Positions 37,331 through 46,466 of a DNA stretch of 64,000 nucleotides are shown piece after piece. The position numbers were made by a program, and so were the translations under genes. The DNA is from Polyangiaceae bacterium (GTDB lineage: Bacteria; Myxococcota_A; Polyangia; Polyangiales; Polyangiaceae). The first letter of the stretch is position 1; the number at the start of each line of letters is the position of its first letter. The notes under the pieces are model-generated. The model was not told the DNA's origin, ran no database searches, and saw nothing but the letters and a program-made list of their open reading frames with translations. Where the stretch lies: positions 1,178,001-1,242,000 of the forward strand of contig JABTUA010000001.1 of the NCBI GenBank assembly GCA_015075635.1. The letters run 5' to 3'.

Positions 37331-38029
37331 ATGGCCCCCGCCGTTTCGCTCAGGCCTCGTGGCCGCCCGCGCCGGATCGCGCTCGGCTGCGGACTCTGGG
37401 CCATCGTCGTCGCGACGAGCTGTCGCGGCGGCAGCGAGCGAAAAGGAGCCGACGAGCTCGCTCGGAGCTGCGCGGCAGCCTGCGCGGCGCTCACCGGGAG
37501 CGGCTGCGACCGGGAGGGCTCGCGGCCGAGCGACCAGGCTCGCTGCGTCGAGCACTGCGCCAAGCGGGGCGCGGAGGTCGAGCAGGCCGGGTGCAGCCGC
37601 GAGCGCGCGGCCTACCTGGGCTGCGCCGCGGGCCGGCGCCTCGACTGCTCCGCCGCGTGCAGCGCGCCGCTCTGCCTGGAGCGGGGCGAGGGGATCGCGG
37701 AGTGTGGCGCGGAGCACGCCGCCCTCGCCCGCTGCCTCGCGCCTTGCGAGGGCGCCGGCGTGGTCGCGCTCGTCGATCGCGACGCGGGTGGCCCGCACGT
37801 CCGGGCCGAGCTGATCCGAGCCGGCTGCGGCGCGTGCCCTCGGCTCGACTCCCGCGCGCCAACCGGAGCCCCCTGCCAGGCGGCCTCGGTGTGCAGCCAG
37901 GTGTGCTGCAGCTGTCCCGCAGGGCGCGCGCGCTACCTGGCTCGCGTCTGTGAGGACGGAACCTGCGCCGACGCCGAGCGCGCCTGCGCGGCAGCGCGGG
38001 CGGCGGGGGCGGCGCCGTGCGCGGAGTGA
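37331..38029 (+). CDS. Cys-rich putative lipoprotein, unknown
   Basis: A 232-residue protein with a basic N-terminus, a hydrophobic stretch 'LGCGLWAIVVATSC' and a lipobox-like end (VATSC), so it is probably exported and lipidated. It has about 26 cysteines, many in CxxxC, CC or CxC contexts ('SCAAACAAL', 'CSQVCCSCPAG'), which suggests a disulphide-rich periplasmic or surface fold. No family is recognised. It is divergent from bamA with 107 bases between the starts. Myxobacterial genomes carry many such Cys-rich lipoproteins of unknown role. Confidence 0.75.
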   Translation: MAPAVSLRPRGRPRRIALGCGLWAIVVATSCRGGSERKGADELARSCAAACAALTGSGCDREGSRPSDQARCVEHCAKRGAEVEQAGCSRERAAYLGCAAGRRLDCSAACSAPLCLERGEGIAECGAEHAALARCLAPCEGAGVVALVDRDAGGPHVRAELIRAGCGACPRLDSRAPTGAPCQAASVCSQVCCSCPAGRARYLARVCEDGTCADAERACAAARAAGAAPCAE

Positions 38030-38063
38030 AGAACCACGCTGCCGGCTACTCGACGGGTCGCAG

Positions 38064-39485
38064 CTACCCCCGCCGAAAATCGTCCACGTGGATGCCGTAG
38101 CGCTTCATCCAGCGGTGGACCTGCATGCGCGCCTTGCCGAGCTGCCGGCCGACGGCGGCCACGTTGCCGCCGTGCTGCTCGAGCAGCGCGCGCAGCTCCG
38201 CGTCCGTCGGCACCTGGGTCCGGGAAGGTGGCTCGTAGCTCGCCGGCGGCGGCGGGAGGCTGCCGGGCGCCGTGCCGGTTCCGGGCCGGAGCGCGTCGCC
38301 ATAGTCCTCCATGGCCTCGATGACGGGGGCTGGCAGGAGCTGATCGCCGAGCACGGTGGTCTCGGCCAGGGCCACGCAGCGCTTGATGCAGGCCTCGAGC
38401 TCCCGCACGTTGTAGGGCCAGTCGTACTGGAGCGCCGCCGTCATGAACCCGAATGACGGGGTCAGCTCCTGGCGCCCGTGGCGGGCCAGGAAGGCGCGCA
38501 CCAGCATGAAGACGTCTTCTTTGCGCTCACGCAGCGCCGGCAGCCTGAGCTGATACTCGTTCAGGCGCGCGAACAGGTCCTGCCGGAACGAGCCGCCCTG
38601 CTGCAGGCGCCAGAGATCGCGGTGAGTGGCGCAGATCACCCGCACGTCCACGCGCTCCGGCGCGGTGGCGCCGAGCGGGAACACCTCCTTGGCTTGCAGC
38701 ACCCGGAGCAGCTTCGCCTGCGCCTCGAGCGGCATGTCGCCGATCTCGTCGAGCAGCAGCGTGCCCTCGTGCGCGCTCTTGATCAGGCCGGGCTTGTCGC
38801 GGTCCGCGCCGGAGAAGGCGCCGCGCTTGTAGCCGAACAGCTCGCTCTCGATCAGCGTGGCGGGGATGGCGGCGCAGTTGACCGCCGAGAAGGCGCCGCG
38901 CCGGCCGCTCAGGCGGTGCAGCTCCCGGGCGACCACCTCCTTGCCGGTGCCGCTCTCGCCCAGGAGCATCACGCTGAGCGGGGTCGGCGCGATGCGCCCG
39001 AGGTCGGCCGCGATGCGGTCGATCTGGTAGCCACCGATCATGGCGCCGTCGCTCGCGCCCCGCCGCGCCGCGCCGTGGAGCATGGCGCCGTCGATGCGGT
39101 AGTCGGCGAAGGCCTCGGCGTGCTTGTCCACGAACTTCAGGATCGCGTCGCCGATGCGCACCTCGTTGAGGGGCTCGAGCTCGACGGCGGTGATGCGCCG
39201 CCCGTCCACCAAGGTGCCGTTGCGGCTGCCCCGGTCGCGCAGCACCCAGGCGTCGTTCTCCCAGCCGACCTCGGCGTGGACGCGCGAGACCGCGTTGACG
39301 TTCATGCGGATGTCGGTGCCCTCGTCCCGGCCGATGGTCAGGCGCTCCTTGTCCAGCAGCCACACCGGCGGCAGCTCCGCGTAGTTCTCCGCGTAGAGCA
39401 GCACGAGCCCCGCCACCGGCCCACCGCGGTTCGGTGAGGCGGGCGTGCCGAACTCGGCCATCGCTCCGGTGGTCTTCTCGCTCAT
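38064..39485 (-). CDS. FHA-domain, sigma-54-type AAA+ activator with Fis HTH
   Basis: A 473-residue regulator. It has an N-terminal FHA domain (about 45-118; '[13 protein letters not shown]', 'VSRVHAEV', '[13 protein letters not shown]'). The AAA+ domain (about 150-385) has Walker A GESGTGKE (176-183), Walker B '[10 protein letters not shown]' and the sigma-54 loop as GAFSGA (222-227) in place of GAFTGA. The C-terminal Fis-type helix-turn-helix is '[25 protein letters not shown]'. FHA fusion implies activation by a Ser/Thr-kinase-phosphorylated partner, a theme of Myxococcota. Divergent from the amidase gene with 103 bases between, which it may control (inference). Confidence 0.93.
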   Translation of the reverse strand: MSEKTTGAMAEFGTPASPNRGGPVAGLVLLYAENYAELPPVWLLDKERLTIGRDEGTDIRMNVNAVSRVHAEVGWENDAWVLRDRGSRNGTLVDGRRITAVELEPLNEVRIGDAILKFVDKHAEAFADYRIDGAMLHGAARRGASDGAMIGGYQIDRIAADLGRIAPTPLSVMLLGESGTGKEVVARELHRLSGRRGAFSAVNCAAIPATLIESELFGYKRGAFSGADRDKPGLIKSAHEGTLLLDEIGDMPLEAQAKLLRVLQAKEVFPLGATAPERVDVRVICATHRDLWRLQQGGSFRQDLFARLNEYQLRLPALRERKEDVFMLVRAFLARHGRQELTPSFGFMTAALQYDWPYNVRELEACIKRCVALAETTVLGDQLLPAPVIEAMEDYGDALRPGTGTAPGSLPPPPASYEPPSRTQVPTDAELRALLEQHGGNVAAVGRQLGKARMQVHRWMKRYGIHVDDFRRG

Positions 39486-39588
39486 GAGCCCGACAGTCCG
39501 CTCGCAGCGTACCGACCCTTTGCCGGCGAAACCAGCGGGTTTTCATTCTCTTCCGATAACGCCCGACGGGCGCGTAGACTCCGTGGCC

Positions 39589-40428
39589 ATGGCAGAGACG
39601 AACGCGCGAGAGCCGCTCCGCGTCGCAGCGGTGCAGCTCCAGAGCCAAGAAGACGTCGGCGAGAACCTGGAGCGCTGTCGGCACTGGGTGCGCCGCGCGG
39701 CGGAGCGCGGGGCGAAGCTCGTGCTCCTGCCGGAGAACTTCGCCTTCATGGGTCCCGAGGCGGACAAGCGCAGCATCGCGGAGAAGATCGGCGACCCCGG
39801 AGCCCCGATCCAGACGGCGCTCGCCGCGATGGCGAAGGAGAGCGGCGTGGTGCTCGTGGCCGGCGGCTTCCCCGAGGCGAGCGGCGACGAGCGGCGTCCC
39901 TTCAACACGCTGGCCGTGTACGGCGCCGACGGCACGCTCGCCGGCTCCTACCGCAAGATCCACCTGTTCGACGTGCGCCTGCCGGACGGCAGCGAGATCA
40001 GCGAGTCGGCGGCGACGACCGCGGGGCGAGAGCCGCAGGTGATCGACGTCCTCGGCTACCGGCTCGGCCTGAGCATCTGCTACGACCTGCGCTTCCCGGA
40101 GCTCTACCGCGCGCTCGCCGATCGAGGCGCGGAGGTGCTCCTGGTGCCGGCGGCGTTCACCTTGCTCACGGGCAAGGACCACTGGCACGTGCTGCTCCGG
40201 GCGCGGGCCATCGAGGCGCAGTGCTTCGTGCTGGCCGCGGCGCAGTGGGGGACGCACCCCAAGGGGCGCACGACCTACGGCCACTCGCTGCTCGCCGATC
40301 CCTGGGGCACGGTGATCGCCGAGGCCTCGGACGGCCCCGGCGTCGTGGTCGCCGAGCTCGATCCCGCCGTGCTGGCCCGCGTGCGCGCGAACCTGCCCAG
40401 CCTGACGCACCGAGTTCTGGGGCGCTGA
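39589..40428 (+). CDS. Nit-type carbon-nitrogen hydrolase
   Basis: A 279-residue nitrilase-superfamily amidase from the ATG at 39589. The triad is Glu49 (LLPENFAF), Lys123 (YRKIHLFDV) and Cys164 (LSICYDLRFPELYR). The 'IHLFDV' and 'CYDLRFPELYR' motifs and the 'GRTTYGHSLLADPWG' end are those of the Nit1/Nit2 (omega-amidase or deaminated-glutathione amidase) branch, distinct from the carbamoyl-type copy at 18263. It probably repairs deaminated glutathione or hydrolyses omega-amides. Divergent from the FHA activator. Confidence 0.92.
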   Translation: MAETNAREPLRVAAVQLQSQEDVGENLERCRHWVRRAAERGAKLVLLPENFAFMGPEADKRSIAEKIGDPGAPIQTALAAMAKESGVVLVAGGFPEASGDERRPFNTLAVYGADGTLAGSYRKIHLFDVRLPDGSEISESAATTAGREPQVIDVLGYRLGLSICYDLRFPELYRALADRGAEVLLVPAAFTLLTGKDHWHVLLRARAIEAQCFVLAAAQWGTHPKGRTTYGHSLLADPWGTVIAEASDGPGVVVAELDPAVLARVRANLPSLTHRVLGR

Positions 40429-40514
40429 GGCTTGCACGGCGACGCTCGGCGTGAGGGGTGGTCCGCGGAGTCAGCCCGTTGGAACTGGTAGGAGTGTCGC
40501 GAGGCGGGGATCGG

Positions 40515-41447
40515 CTACTCGACGGGTCGCACGCACCGGTAGCCGAAGCCGGGAATGTCGTTGTAGGCGCTCCCCCTTCCTCGATGAGCTGCGCGGAACT
40601 TCTCCGGGGGGTCATTGGTCGAGCCACCGCGCACCGGTAGGATCATGACCTTGGGCCACGGGCATGTCTGACCCGGCGGGCACTTGGTGGGCCGGGTCGG
40701 AAGCTCCGTGTAGCCTTCGGTGTAGGCGTACTTGGCGATGCCGACGACCTCACCTGCATTGCCGGCCAGGTCGTAGATGCCCTCCGGGCTCGGTGGGTAG
40801 CTGCCGGCCGCGCTCACCTCCGGGATGTCGTTCCCCACCCACGGCACCTTGGGCGGGCACTTCTTGGCGTCGATGTTGGCGAGCTCGCAGGTCGGAGGAG
40901 CCTCGCCCCAGGGGTAGGTGCGGGTGCCGCCCCAGGTGGCGGCCCACTCCCACTGAGCCTCGTCGATGTGGCGCTTGCCTTCCTCGCCACAAATCTGATC
41001 GCCCGGTGATGGCGTGCCGGGTCCGTCGTAGTCCGGTTGGGCGACGGCGATATCGGACAGGAGCGGCATGTACGCCTTTGGCTGCGCACACTCGAGCTCT
41101 TGACTGGGGCAGTCGGGATCGTCTTCCCAGTGCGACCAGGTACGCAGGGTGGCCTCCATCCAGAACGGCGCGACGGTGACCTCGTGCGGCGTGTCCGCCA
41201 GCGGGCAGGGCTCGAAGGACGGCGGGAGCTGGTGCACGCCGGCGACGGGGCAGTAGCCCCGGCCCAAGGTGAAGGTCCCGCCCGGGACGTAGATCTCGCG
41301 GACGCGACAGCGGCCGTCCACGAGGTCGGTGCCGGGAGGGCACCCGGTCTTCGGCCATGTGGGCGCGGTTGCGGCGGAGTCCTCCGTCCTGCCGCCGCAC
41401 GCGGCGCTCAGCACCGCGAGCAGCCCGATGACGAGCGCTCGGTTCAT
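40515..41447 (-). CDS. SUMF1/FGE-fold lipoprotein, probably non-catalytic
   Basis: A 310-residue protein from the ATG at 41447 with a lipobox (LSAACGG). The remainder follows the formylglycine-generating-enzyme fold: 'VPGGTFTLG' start, 'TPHEVTVAPFWMEAT', 'WEWAATWGGTRTYPWGE', 'DLAGNAGEVV' and the ending 'VRGGS...RAAHRGRG...GYRCVRP'. The RGGSW/F-x-x-C active-site pair of true FGE reads RGGSTND, with no cysteine at the expected place. This suggests a binding or structural role. It overlaps the metalloprotease-like gene by four bases (ATGA), so both are probably made and exported together. Confidence 0.85.
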   Translation of the reverse strand: MNRALVIGLLAVLSAACGGRTEDSAATAPTWPKTGCPPGTDLVDGRCRVREIYVPGGTFTLGRGYCPVAGVHQLPPSFEPCPLADTPHEVTVAPFWMEATLRTWSHWEDDPDCPSQELECAQPKAYMPLLSDIAVAQPDYDGPGTPSPGDQICGEEGKRHIDEAQWEWAATWGGTRTYPWGEAPPTCELANIDAKKCPPKVPWVGNDIPEVSAAGSYPPSPEGIYDLAGNAGEVVGIAKYAYTEGYTELPTRPTKCPPGQTCPWPKVMILPVRGGSTNDPPEKFRAAHRGRGSAYNDIPGFGYRCVRPVE

Positions 41448-44353
41448 GGCGTCCGCCGGCGGCGCACCACGCGTCGCGAGAGCCCGGCAGCGAGCGGAAG
41501 CAGCGCGAGCCAGGGCCAGGCTTCGCGCTCGGTCTCGGCGCCCACGACGCCGCACTGCGCGGGGCAGCCTCCGGGCTCGAGGTGCGCGCGCACGTAGGCT
41601 GGAGTCGTAGCGGTCGCGCTGACGACGCAGGCGCTGGGGTCATCCGGGCCGGTCGCGCTCGCCAGGCACTGGCGCACCCGGTAGTAGACGCGGTCGCCGT
41701 CGGCCAGCGCCGACGAAGCCACGGCTGCCCAGCTCGACGCGGACGGCTTGGCGCGGAAGAAGCCGCTGGGCGAGCAGTTCAGTCGGGTCGTCGGGCTGAA
41801 CGTCTGCGGGTCTCTCGTCGTGACGCCGCCCGCCGCGGAGCTGAACGCCGGGTTGTCCGAGAGCTCGACCCAGAGCTGGTTGAGCCCGCCGGTCGCGCCC
41901 GTGAACTTCGTCCCCGGGACCGCGAAGAAGTCGAACTCCGGCGCCTGCGCGGTCGAGCTCCAGTCGAAGGGTCCGGACATGGTCAGCGTCTGCGCGAGCA
42001 GGTTCAGAGCCAGGGCGTCGCTGCACTCGGTCGAGTTGCAGCGCACGATCGGACGTGCGTCCGGGTCTCCAGTGCCAAGCGCCCAGAGGAAGTGAACGCC
42101 CGCGGGGAAGACGCCTTTCTCGATGAAGGCGGCGCGCGCCGTGTGCGTCCAGCGACGGACGTCGGCATACGGAGAGGCTTTCAGGTACGTCGCCAGGGCG
42201 CTGAAGTACTTGACCTCCCCGTCGGCGGTGGCCTGAAGGGCCCGCTCGGCCTCGAGGAGGTGACGGGCAGGGATGCCGCTGCCGACACCGGAGTCGAAGA
42301 AGCGGCGCGCGTAGCCGAACATGGCGCCGCCGACGACGAGGCGCCGGTCGGAGTGGAACTGGTCGGCGAGGAACGACGGCCAGGTGCAGGCGTTGGTGTC
42401 CCCGCCGGGCGGCTCGACCTCCTTCCAGAACCCGAACGCCCGCGTGTTGCAGAGCGAGCGAGTGCCCAGCCCGATGGTGCCGGTGCCGTAGGCGGACTTG
42501 TCGTCGCACACGCCCATGAGCTCGCTCAGCGGTGTCGTGGAGGCGAAGATGGGCCCGAGCAACGCGCGCCGGACTTCGAGGGCCGCGAAGCCGTCGGCGA
42601 CGCCCTCCAGCACGACGTAGCGCCGCTTGCAGGGCTGGTTCGGGGGGCACTCGCCGGGGAACAGCTCGTCCGGGTCTCCCGCGGGGTTGGGGACGAGCTG
42701 CCAGCCGCCGTCCTTCGCGAGGGACTCCTGGATGTGATGATGGTACTCGTGGGCGAACAGGGAGCCGTCGCTCGTGGCGTCGAGCGCATGGGGCGTCGGC
42801 GCCGAGCCGCTGGAGGGCCGCGCGTCCGCGAATTTCATGGTGTAGCGCCCGGCCTTGGCGTTGTTGAAGTCCGTCGTCGCAAGGTCGTCGTCCTGGGTGA
42901 AGACCGGCCGCCAGTGAACGGTGATGGATGTGCGGAATCGGTCCTGCCCCAGCACCTCGAAGCGCGAGTCGAGCAGCGCGTAGAACTTCTGGAGCTTGCC
43001 GGCGTTGTGGAACGCCTGGAGCTCGGCGTGGTGCGCGGGACCGACGGGCTGCTCGCTCGTGACGTCGTCCCGAAGGTAGTGAACCCATCCCGGCGAGCTG
43101 TTCAGCGCCGGCCTCACCGTCACGTCGTTCAAGGTGCCGTGAAGCGGTCCGACCCCGTGCTGCTGGCTCAGGAGCAGGAGCTGCGGTCCGAGCGGGTCGG
43201 GCTGCACATTGACGGGGACCGGCGCGTTGGCGGGGTTGGTGTAGTCGTCGTCGGAGCGAGGCGCGACGAGCGGTTGCAGCGAGAAAGCGTTCTCATCGAC
43301 TAGCATGTCGTTGCGACACACCGCGAACCCTGTCGGGTAGAGAGGTCCGCCATCAGGCGTGATGCAAGACACCCTGGTCGCATCGTGCGGCGCAGTGTCG
43401 AGGTGCGCGATCTGGCCGTCCCCGACCTCGACGTGGGTCTGGACCTGCTTGAGCCCGCCGAGGTAGTCGGGGTCATACCCGGTGAACGTGAACGACTTCT
43501 CGTTCGGACCCGTGGCGAGCACTCGGCCCATCGCGTCCAACACGGTCAGGACTTCCCGCCGGCCGTCGAAGTGAACGACGTAGAAGCGCCCCTGGGCCCC
43601 GCCGCCGTCACGTACGCCGCCGCGGACCACGTACGACCGCTGGACGTCTGCGACGTGGGCGTGGACTCCGCTCGATGCGATGGAGCGTTGTATCGCCTCA
43701 CCATCGGAGACCACGAAGCGGTCGAAGGTGAGCGGCGACTCGCCTGCCGGGACCCTACAGCTCACCGCAGCAGGGAATGGCTGGCGCGCGGGAGCGGACA
43801 GCTGGCAGCGCCCCGGTGTGACCGGCACTCCCTCGTGCACGAACGCCACGTCCCAGACGCGTCGTTCGGCCCCTTCTTCGGTCGCGGCGCGCGCCGCGGT
43901 CACGAGCGGTGGCGCTGGCAGTCGCTTCCCGGCGAGCCGCACCGCGAGCTCCACCAAGCGCGCCAGCTCGTCGCGACTCGGGTTCGGGCGCGGCAGAGTC
44001 AGCCCGGTGAAGAAGAAGTCTTCCCCGAACGGATCGAGCTGGAGGCTGGCTCGACGGAAGAGCCGACCCTCCTCGGCGCGAAGCAGGCCTCGCCGGTAGC
44101 CTGGAGCTTCACTCGCCCCGTGAGCGACGACGGGTCCCAGTGGATCGACTGCACGGACGTGTTTGCGTCGAGGACAATCGACCCATGCCTCCTCGGCGCC
44201 GTGATCGCCGCCGTCGCCCGCCTCCGTATCCTCGACCTTCTTCGCGGCTGCTGGCGGCTTCGCAGCGGGCTCGGCACTCGAGCGAGTAACCCACAACCCT
44301 ACCACTGCGAGAGAGAGAGAGAGAGTCAACTTCACCCGCACCCGTCTACCCAT
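41444..44353 (-). CDS. Large secreted HExxH protein with MYXO-CTERM-like tail
   Basis: A 969-residue protein with a signal peptide ('KLTLSLSLAVVGLWVTRSSA') and SD AGGAGG six bases before the ATG at 44353. A zinc-protease-type motif HEYHH (His535-Glu536...His539) is followed about 40 residues on by 'VVLEGVADGFAALE', which could supply a third (gluzincin) ligand. The end has Cys pairs ('GGCPAQCG'), a hydrophobic helix 'WPWLALLPLAAGL' and RRRR, the layout of MYXO-CTERM surface-sorting tails. The intervening sequence matches no family I recognise. A (GA)n tract lies in the signal-peptide codons. The gene is likely cell-surface, possibly proteolytic. Confidence 0.82.
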   Translation of the reverse strand: MGRRVRVKLTLSLSLAVVGLWVTRSSAEPAAKPPAAAKKVEDTEAGDGGDHGAEEAWVDCPRRKHVRAVDPLGPVVAHGASEAPGYRRGLLRAEEGRLFRRASLQLDPFGEDFFFTGLTLPRPNPSRDELARLVELAVRLAGKRLPAPPLVTAARAATEEGAERRVWDVAFVHEGVPVTPGRCQLSAPARQPFPAAVSCRVPAGESPLTFDRFVVSDGEAIQRSIASSGVHAHVADVQRSYVVRGGVRDGGGAQGRFYVVHFDGRREVLTVLDAMGRVLATGPNEKSFTFTGYDPDYLGGLKQVQTHVEVGDGQIAHLDTAPHDATRVSCITPDGGPLYPTGFAVCRNDMLVDENAFSLQPLVAPRSDDDYTNPANAPVPVNVQPDPLGPQLLLLSQQHGVGPLHGTLNDVTVRPALNSSPGWVHYLRDDVTSEQPVGPAHHAELQAFHNAGKLQKFYALLDSRFEVLGQDRFRTSITVHWRPVFTQDDDLATTDFNNAKAGRYTMKFADARPSSGSAPTPHALDATSDGSLFAHEYHHHIQESLAKDGGWQLVPNPAGDPDELFPGECPPNQPCKRRYVVLEGVADGFAALEVRRALLGPIFASTTPLSELMGVCDDKSAYGTGTIGLGTRSLCNTRAFGFWKEVEPPGGDTNACTWPSFLADQFHSDRRLVVGGAMFGYARRFFDSGVGSGIPARHLLEAERALQATADGEVKYFSALATYLKASPYADVRRWTHTARAAFIEKGVFPAGVHFLWALGTGDPDARPIVRCNSTECSDALALNLLAQTLTMSGPFDWSSTAQAPEFDFFAVPGTKFTGATGGLNQLWVELSDNPAFSSAAGGVTTRDPQTFSPTTRLNCSPSGFFRAKPSASSWAAVASSALADGDRVYYRVRQCLASATGPDDPSACVVSATATTPAYVRAHLEPGGCPAQCGVVGAETEREAWPWLALLPLAAGLSRRVVRRRRTP
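44309..44325 (-). repeat. (GA)8 dinucleotide tract in a signal-peptide coding region
   Basis: Seventeen bases of alternating G and A (CT on the coding strand) encode the 'LSLSL' part of the signal peptide of the HExxH protein. Gain or loss of one two-base unit would shift the frame close to the start codon, as in phase-variable surface genes. Confidence 0.9.
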
Positions 44354-45074
44354 GACACCCTCCTGGTAGCCCAGATTCTCTCGCGCCCGTCGGAGACACG
44401 CAATGTGCGCGGACGTGGTTCCGTGTGAGCGTTCCCGCAACGGAGATGCATCCAGAGGTGGACCCAGCAGGACCTGGTGCGGGCGGGACGAGGACCTGCT
44501 GCGGGGACGCAGAAACGGAACGGGGACGAGAGCAGGTCCTGGTGCGGGGACTGGAGCCGGACCTGGTGCGGGGACTGGAGCAGGTCCTGGTGCAGAGACG
44601 GGAGCAGGACCAGGTGCGGGGGCGCGCGAGGCCGCAAGCCGAGCCCGCTACGACGCCTTGGGGCTTGCCAAGATCAGATCACGACTATGAGGCGGGCCTG
44701 ACGTCAACTGAATGAAAGGGATTTTTGCCGTTCTCTTTCGGGCACATCGGGTGCTTGTGGTGGCGGTACGAGACCTGGGCATGGAGCTGTCCGGTGCGAG
44801 CTGGGGCCCGCTGTTGAGGTGAGGCGCTGCTTGCTGCGACGGATTACGAGCTGGCTTCGATCGACTATTCGCGGTGTTCGAGCTCGGGCTTGATGGGCCC
44901 TTGCTTTAGGTGAGCTCGCCCGCAGATGGGGCTTCGAAAAGGAGGGTGGCGACGCACTCTATCCGACGGGTTTCGACGCCGTGGCGCCGCACCATCGCGA
45001 TCTTCGCGTTCATCCACCAACCGATCTGGCCGCTCTCACAGTCGCGCTCGCGGCGCGGATTGGAGACGCGTGAG
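44354..45074. other. Repeat-containing intergenic region upstream of the HExxH gene
   Basis: A 721-base gap with no gene that I can support. Its left third carries imperfect 24-base tandem repeats (44468-44625). The remainder (44700-45074) has lower GC and irregular codon use in all frames, consistent with insertion-element flank or decayed DNA. The promoter of the HExxH gene should lie directly upstream of 44353, before the repeats. Confidence 0.55.
44468..44625. repeat. Imperfect 24-bp tandem repeats
   Basis: About six degenerate units of the form 'GCAGGTCCTGGTGCGGGGAC' plus four bases. The best three copies are between 44531 and 44602. Units drift more toward the left end. Not CRISPR: no unique spacers, and the unit is short. 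Confidence 0.85.
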
Positions 45075-46211
45075 TTACGCGACGGGAGTCACCTCCCGCG
45101 TTTTGGTTGGAGCCTTCTTCGAGAGCTTCTTGGCGGCCGCCGCGAGGGCCTTGGCGCGAAGCTCGGCCGATCGTGCGGCACGGTGGGTGCCACGGCTGCT
45201 GGCGCGGGCCAGGTGCTCAGGGTCGTAGACGGTGCCGTCGCGCCACATCGCCCACAGAATGCCGACCAACCTGCGCGCCAACGCGATCACTGCCACGCGC
45301 CTGCCGCGTCGCTGGGCGACCTCATGAGCCCAGAGCCGCAGCGGGTCGTTCGGAGCCCGAGTTTTTACGCACCACGCGGCCTGCACGAGCAGGGCGCGCA
45401 AGTACTTGTTGCCCTTCTTGGTGATGGCGCCGATGCGCCGCTTCCCTCCCGAGCTGTCCTCGCTGGGCACCAACCCCAAGTACGACTCGACTTGGTGAGC
45501 GGTGCGGAAGCGCTTCGCATCGTCGATCACGCTGACGAAGCTGGCCGCGACGATGAGACCGACGCCGGGTGTGGTGGCGAGCAACTCGACAACAGGCTCC
45601 GTCGCGCAAAGTTCGAGGAGCTTCGCTTCGACCGTCTTCAGCTCTGCGGTGATTCCGTTGAGGAGCGTGAGCAAGGGCAGGAGCATCGAACCGAGCTCGA
45701 GGTCGAGGCGTTGCTTGGTCACGGTGCTCGCAAAGTGTTCGGCCGTGCACCTGGGCAGCTTCGTTCCGTGCTCTCGCGCCAGCCCGCGCGCAGTGGTCAC
45801 CATCTGCGCCCGGGACTCGACGAGCGCGCGCCGCACGTTGAGCCAGCGCCGGAGCTCTCGCCGCTGCGGCGACAGCACGTGGGCCATCGGTATGCCCCCG
45901 CGCTCCAGAGCGAGCGCCAGGACTTCTGCGTCGATTCGGTCCGTCTTGCGACCGTGGCGGCCGATGCCTAGCTGCTTGCTCCGCGTCGTGTCGACCAGCA
46001 CGACTTGGTTGCCCCACCGGGTGAGCAAGTCGTGGACGTACCAGGCTTCGCGGCAAGCTTCGATCGCGACCACCGCTGGCGGTTGGCTCGGGCCCAGCAG
46101 CGATGACAGCGTCCCGAGCTCGGTCACCGCGCCCCGTTGGAGTACCTGCTCGCCCTCGACCTCGCAGAACGTGGTTTTCCGCGCACCAAGGTCCAGTGCT
46201 ACTTTCCGCAT
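45075..46211 (-). CDS. IS110-family transposase (DEDD recombinase)
   Basis: A 378-residue transposase from the ATG at 46211 with a strong SD (GAAGGAGAGG) upstream. The N-terminal RuvC-like DEDD domain shows 'VALDLGARKT', 'AIEACREAW' and 'GRKTDRIDAEVLA'. The C-terminal transposase_20 domain shows 'TTPGVGLIVAASFVSVI', 'YLGLVPSEDSSGGKRRIG' and 'GNKYLRALLVQAAW' with the catalytic Ser. The frame is intact and the acidic residues are kept, so the protein is probably active. This family inserts by RNA-guided (bridge RNA) recombination, the guide being encoded in the non-coding end of the element. Confidence 0.96.
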   Translation of the reverse strand: MRKVALDLGARKTTFCEVEGEQVLQRGAVTELGTLSSLLGPSQPPAVVAIEACREAWYVHDLLTRWGNQVVLVDTTRSKQLGIGRHGRKTDRIDAEVLALALERGGIPMAHVLSPQRRELRRWLNVRRALVESRAQMVTTARGLAREHGTKLPRCTAEHFASTVTKQRLDLELGSMLLPLLTLLNGITAELKTVEAKLLELCATEPVVELLATTPGVGLIVAASFVSVIDDAKRFRTAHQVESYLGLVPSEDSSGGKRRIGAITKKGNKYLRALLVQAAWCVKTRAPNDPLRLWAHEVAQRRGRRVAVIALARRLVGILWAMWRDGTVYDPEHLARASSRGTHRAARSAELRAKALAAAAKKLSKKAPTKTREVTPVA

Positions 46212-46357
46212 GGCTGACCTCTCCTTCTGGCCCCCGTTCGGTTGTGCCTCTGAGCACGTGGGGGTGCTGACAGGGAAACCCGTCGGCGAGAGGTCGGCCG
46301 CTACTTTCTCGGCGAGTTCGTTTCGCATGGACGTGACGGGCTCGGGGCCCGCCTCAT
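46212..46357 (-). ncRNA. Candidate bridge-RNA region of the IS110 element
   Basis: The non-coding stretch upstream of the transposase is where IS110-group elements encode their bridge RNA. The sequence has short self-complementary runs (for example around the 'CCCCCGTTCGG' and 'GCACGTGGGGGTGC' segments), and the adjoining GC-rich flank is unexplained. No structure was computed, and the assignment rests on family knowledge and position only. Confidence 0.3.
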
Positions 46358-46466
46358 CCCATCTATCCGCCAATGAGAGGAGAGTGAGAAACCGGCCCGG
46401 GCCGGCGCCCGGCTGTCCGTCCTGTCGGACGAGTGGCGAGGCGCTGGGGCCGCCCGCGGAGCGAGA

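Larger units (their letters stand above)
44687..46357 (-). mobile_element. IS110-family insertion sequence (approximate limits)
   Basis: The transposase gene at 45075-46211 defines the element. The limits given are tentative: an identical 12-base sequence (ATGAGGCGGGCC) occurs at 44687-44698 and, inverted, at 46346-46357, bracketing the gene. IS110 elements typically lack conventional terminal inverted repeats, so this could be chance. An empty-site comparison is needed to fix the ends. Confidence 0.45.

Noticed and set aside
38064..39485. Assignment of strict sigma-54 dependence to the FHA activator.
   Set aside because: The loop is GAFSGA, not GAFTGA; sigma-54 contact may be retained, but no -24/-12 promoter was identified, so dependence is not claimed.
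44468..44625. Possible CRISPR array.
   Set aside because: Units are directly adjacent, short and imperfect, with no unique spacers, and there are no cas genes.
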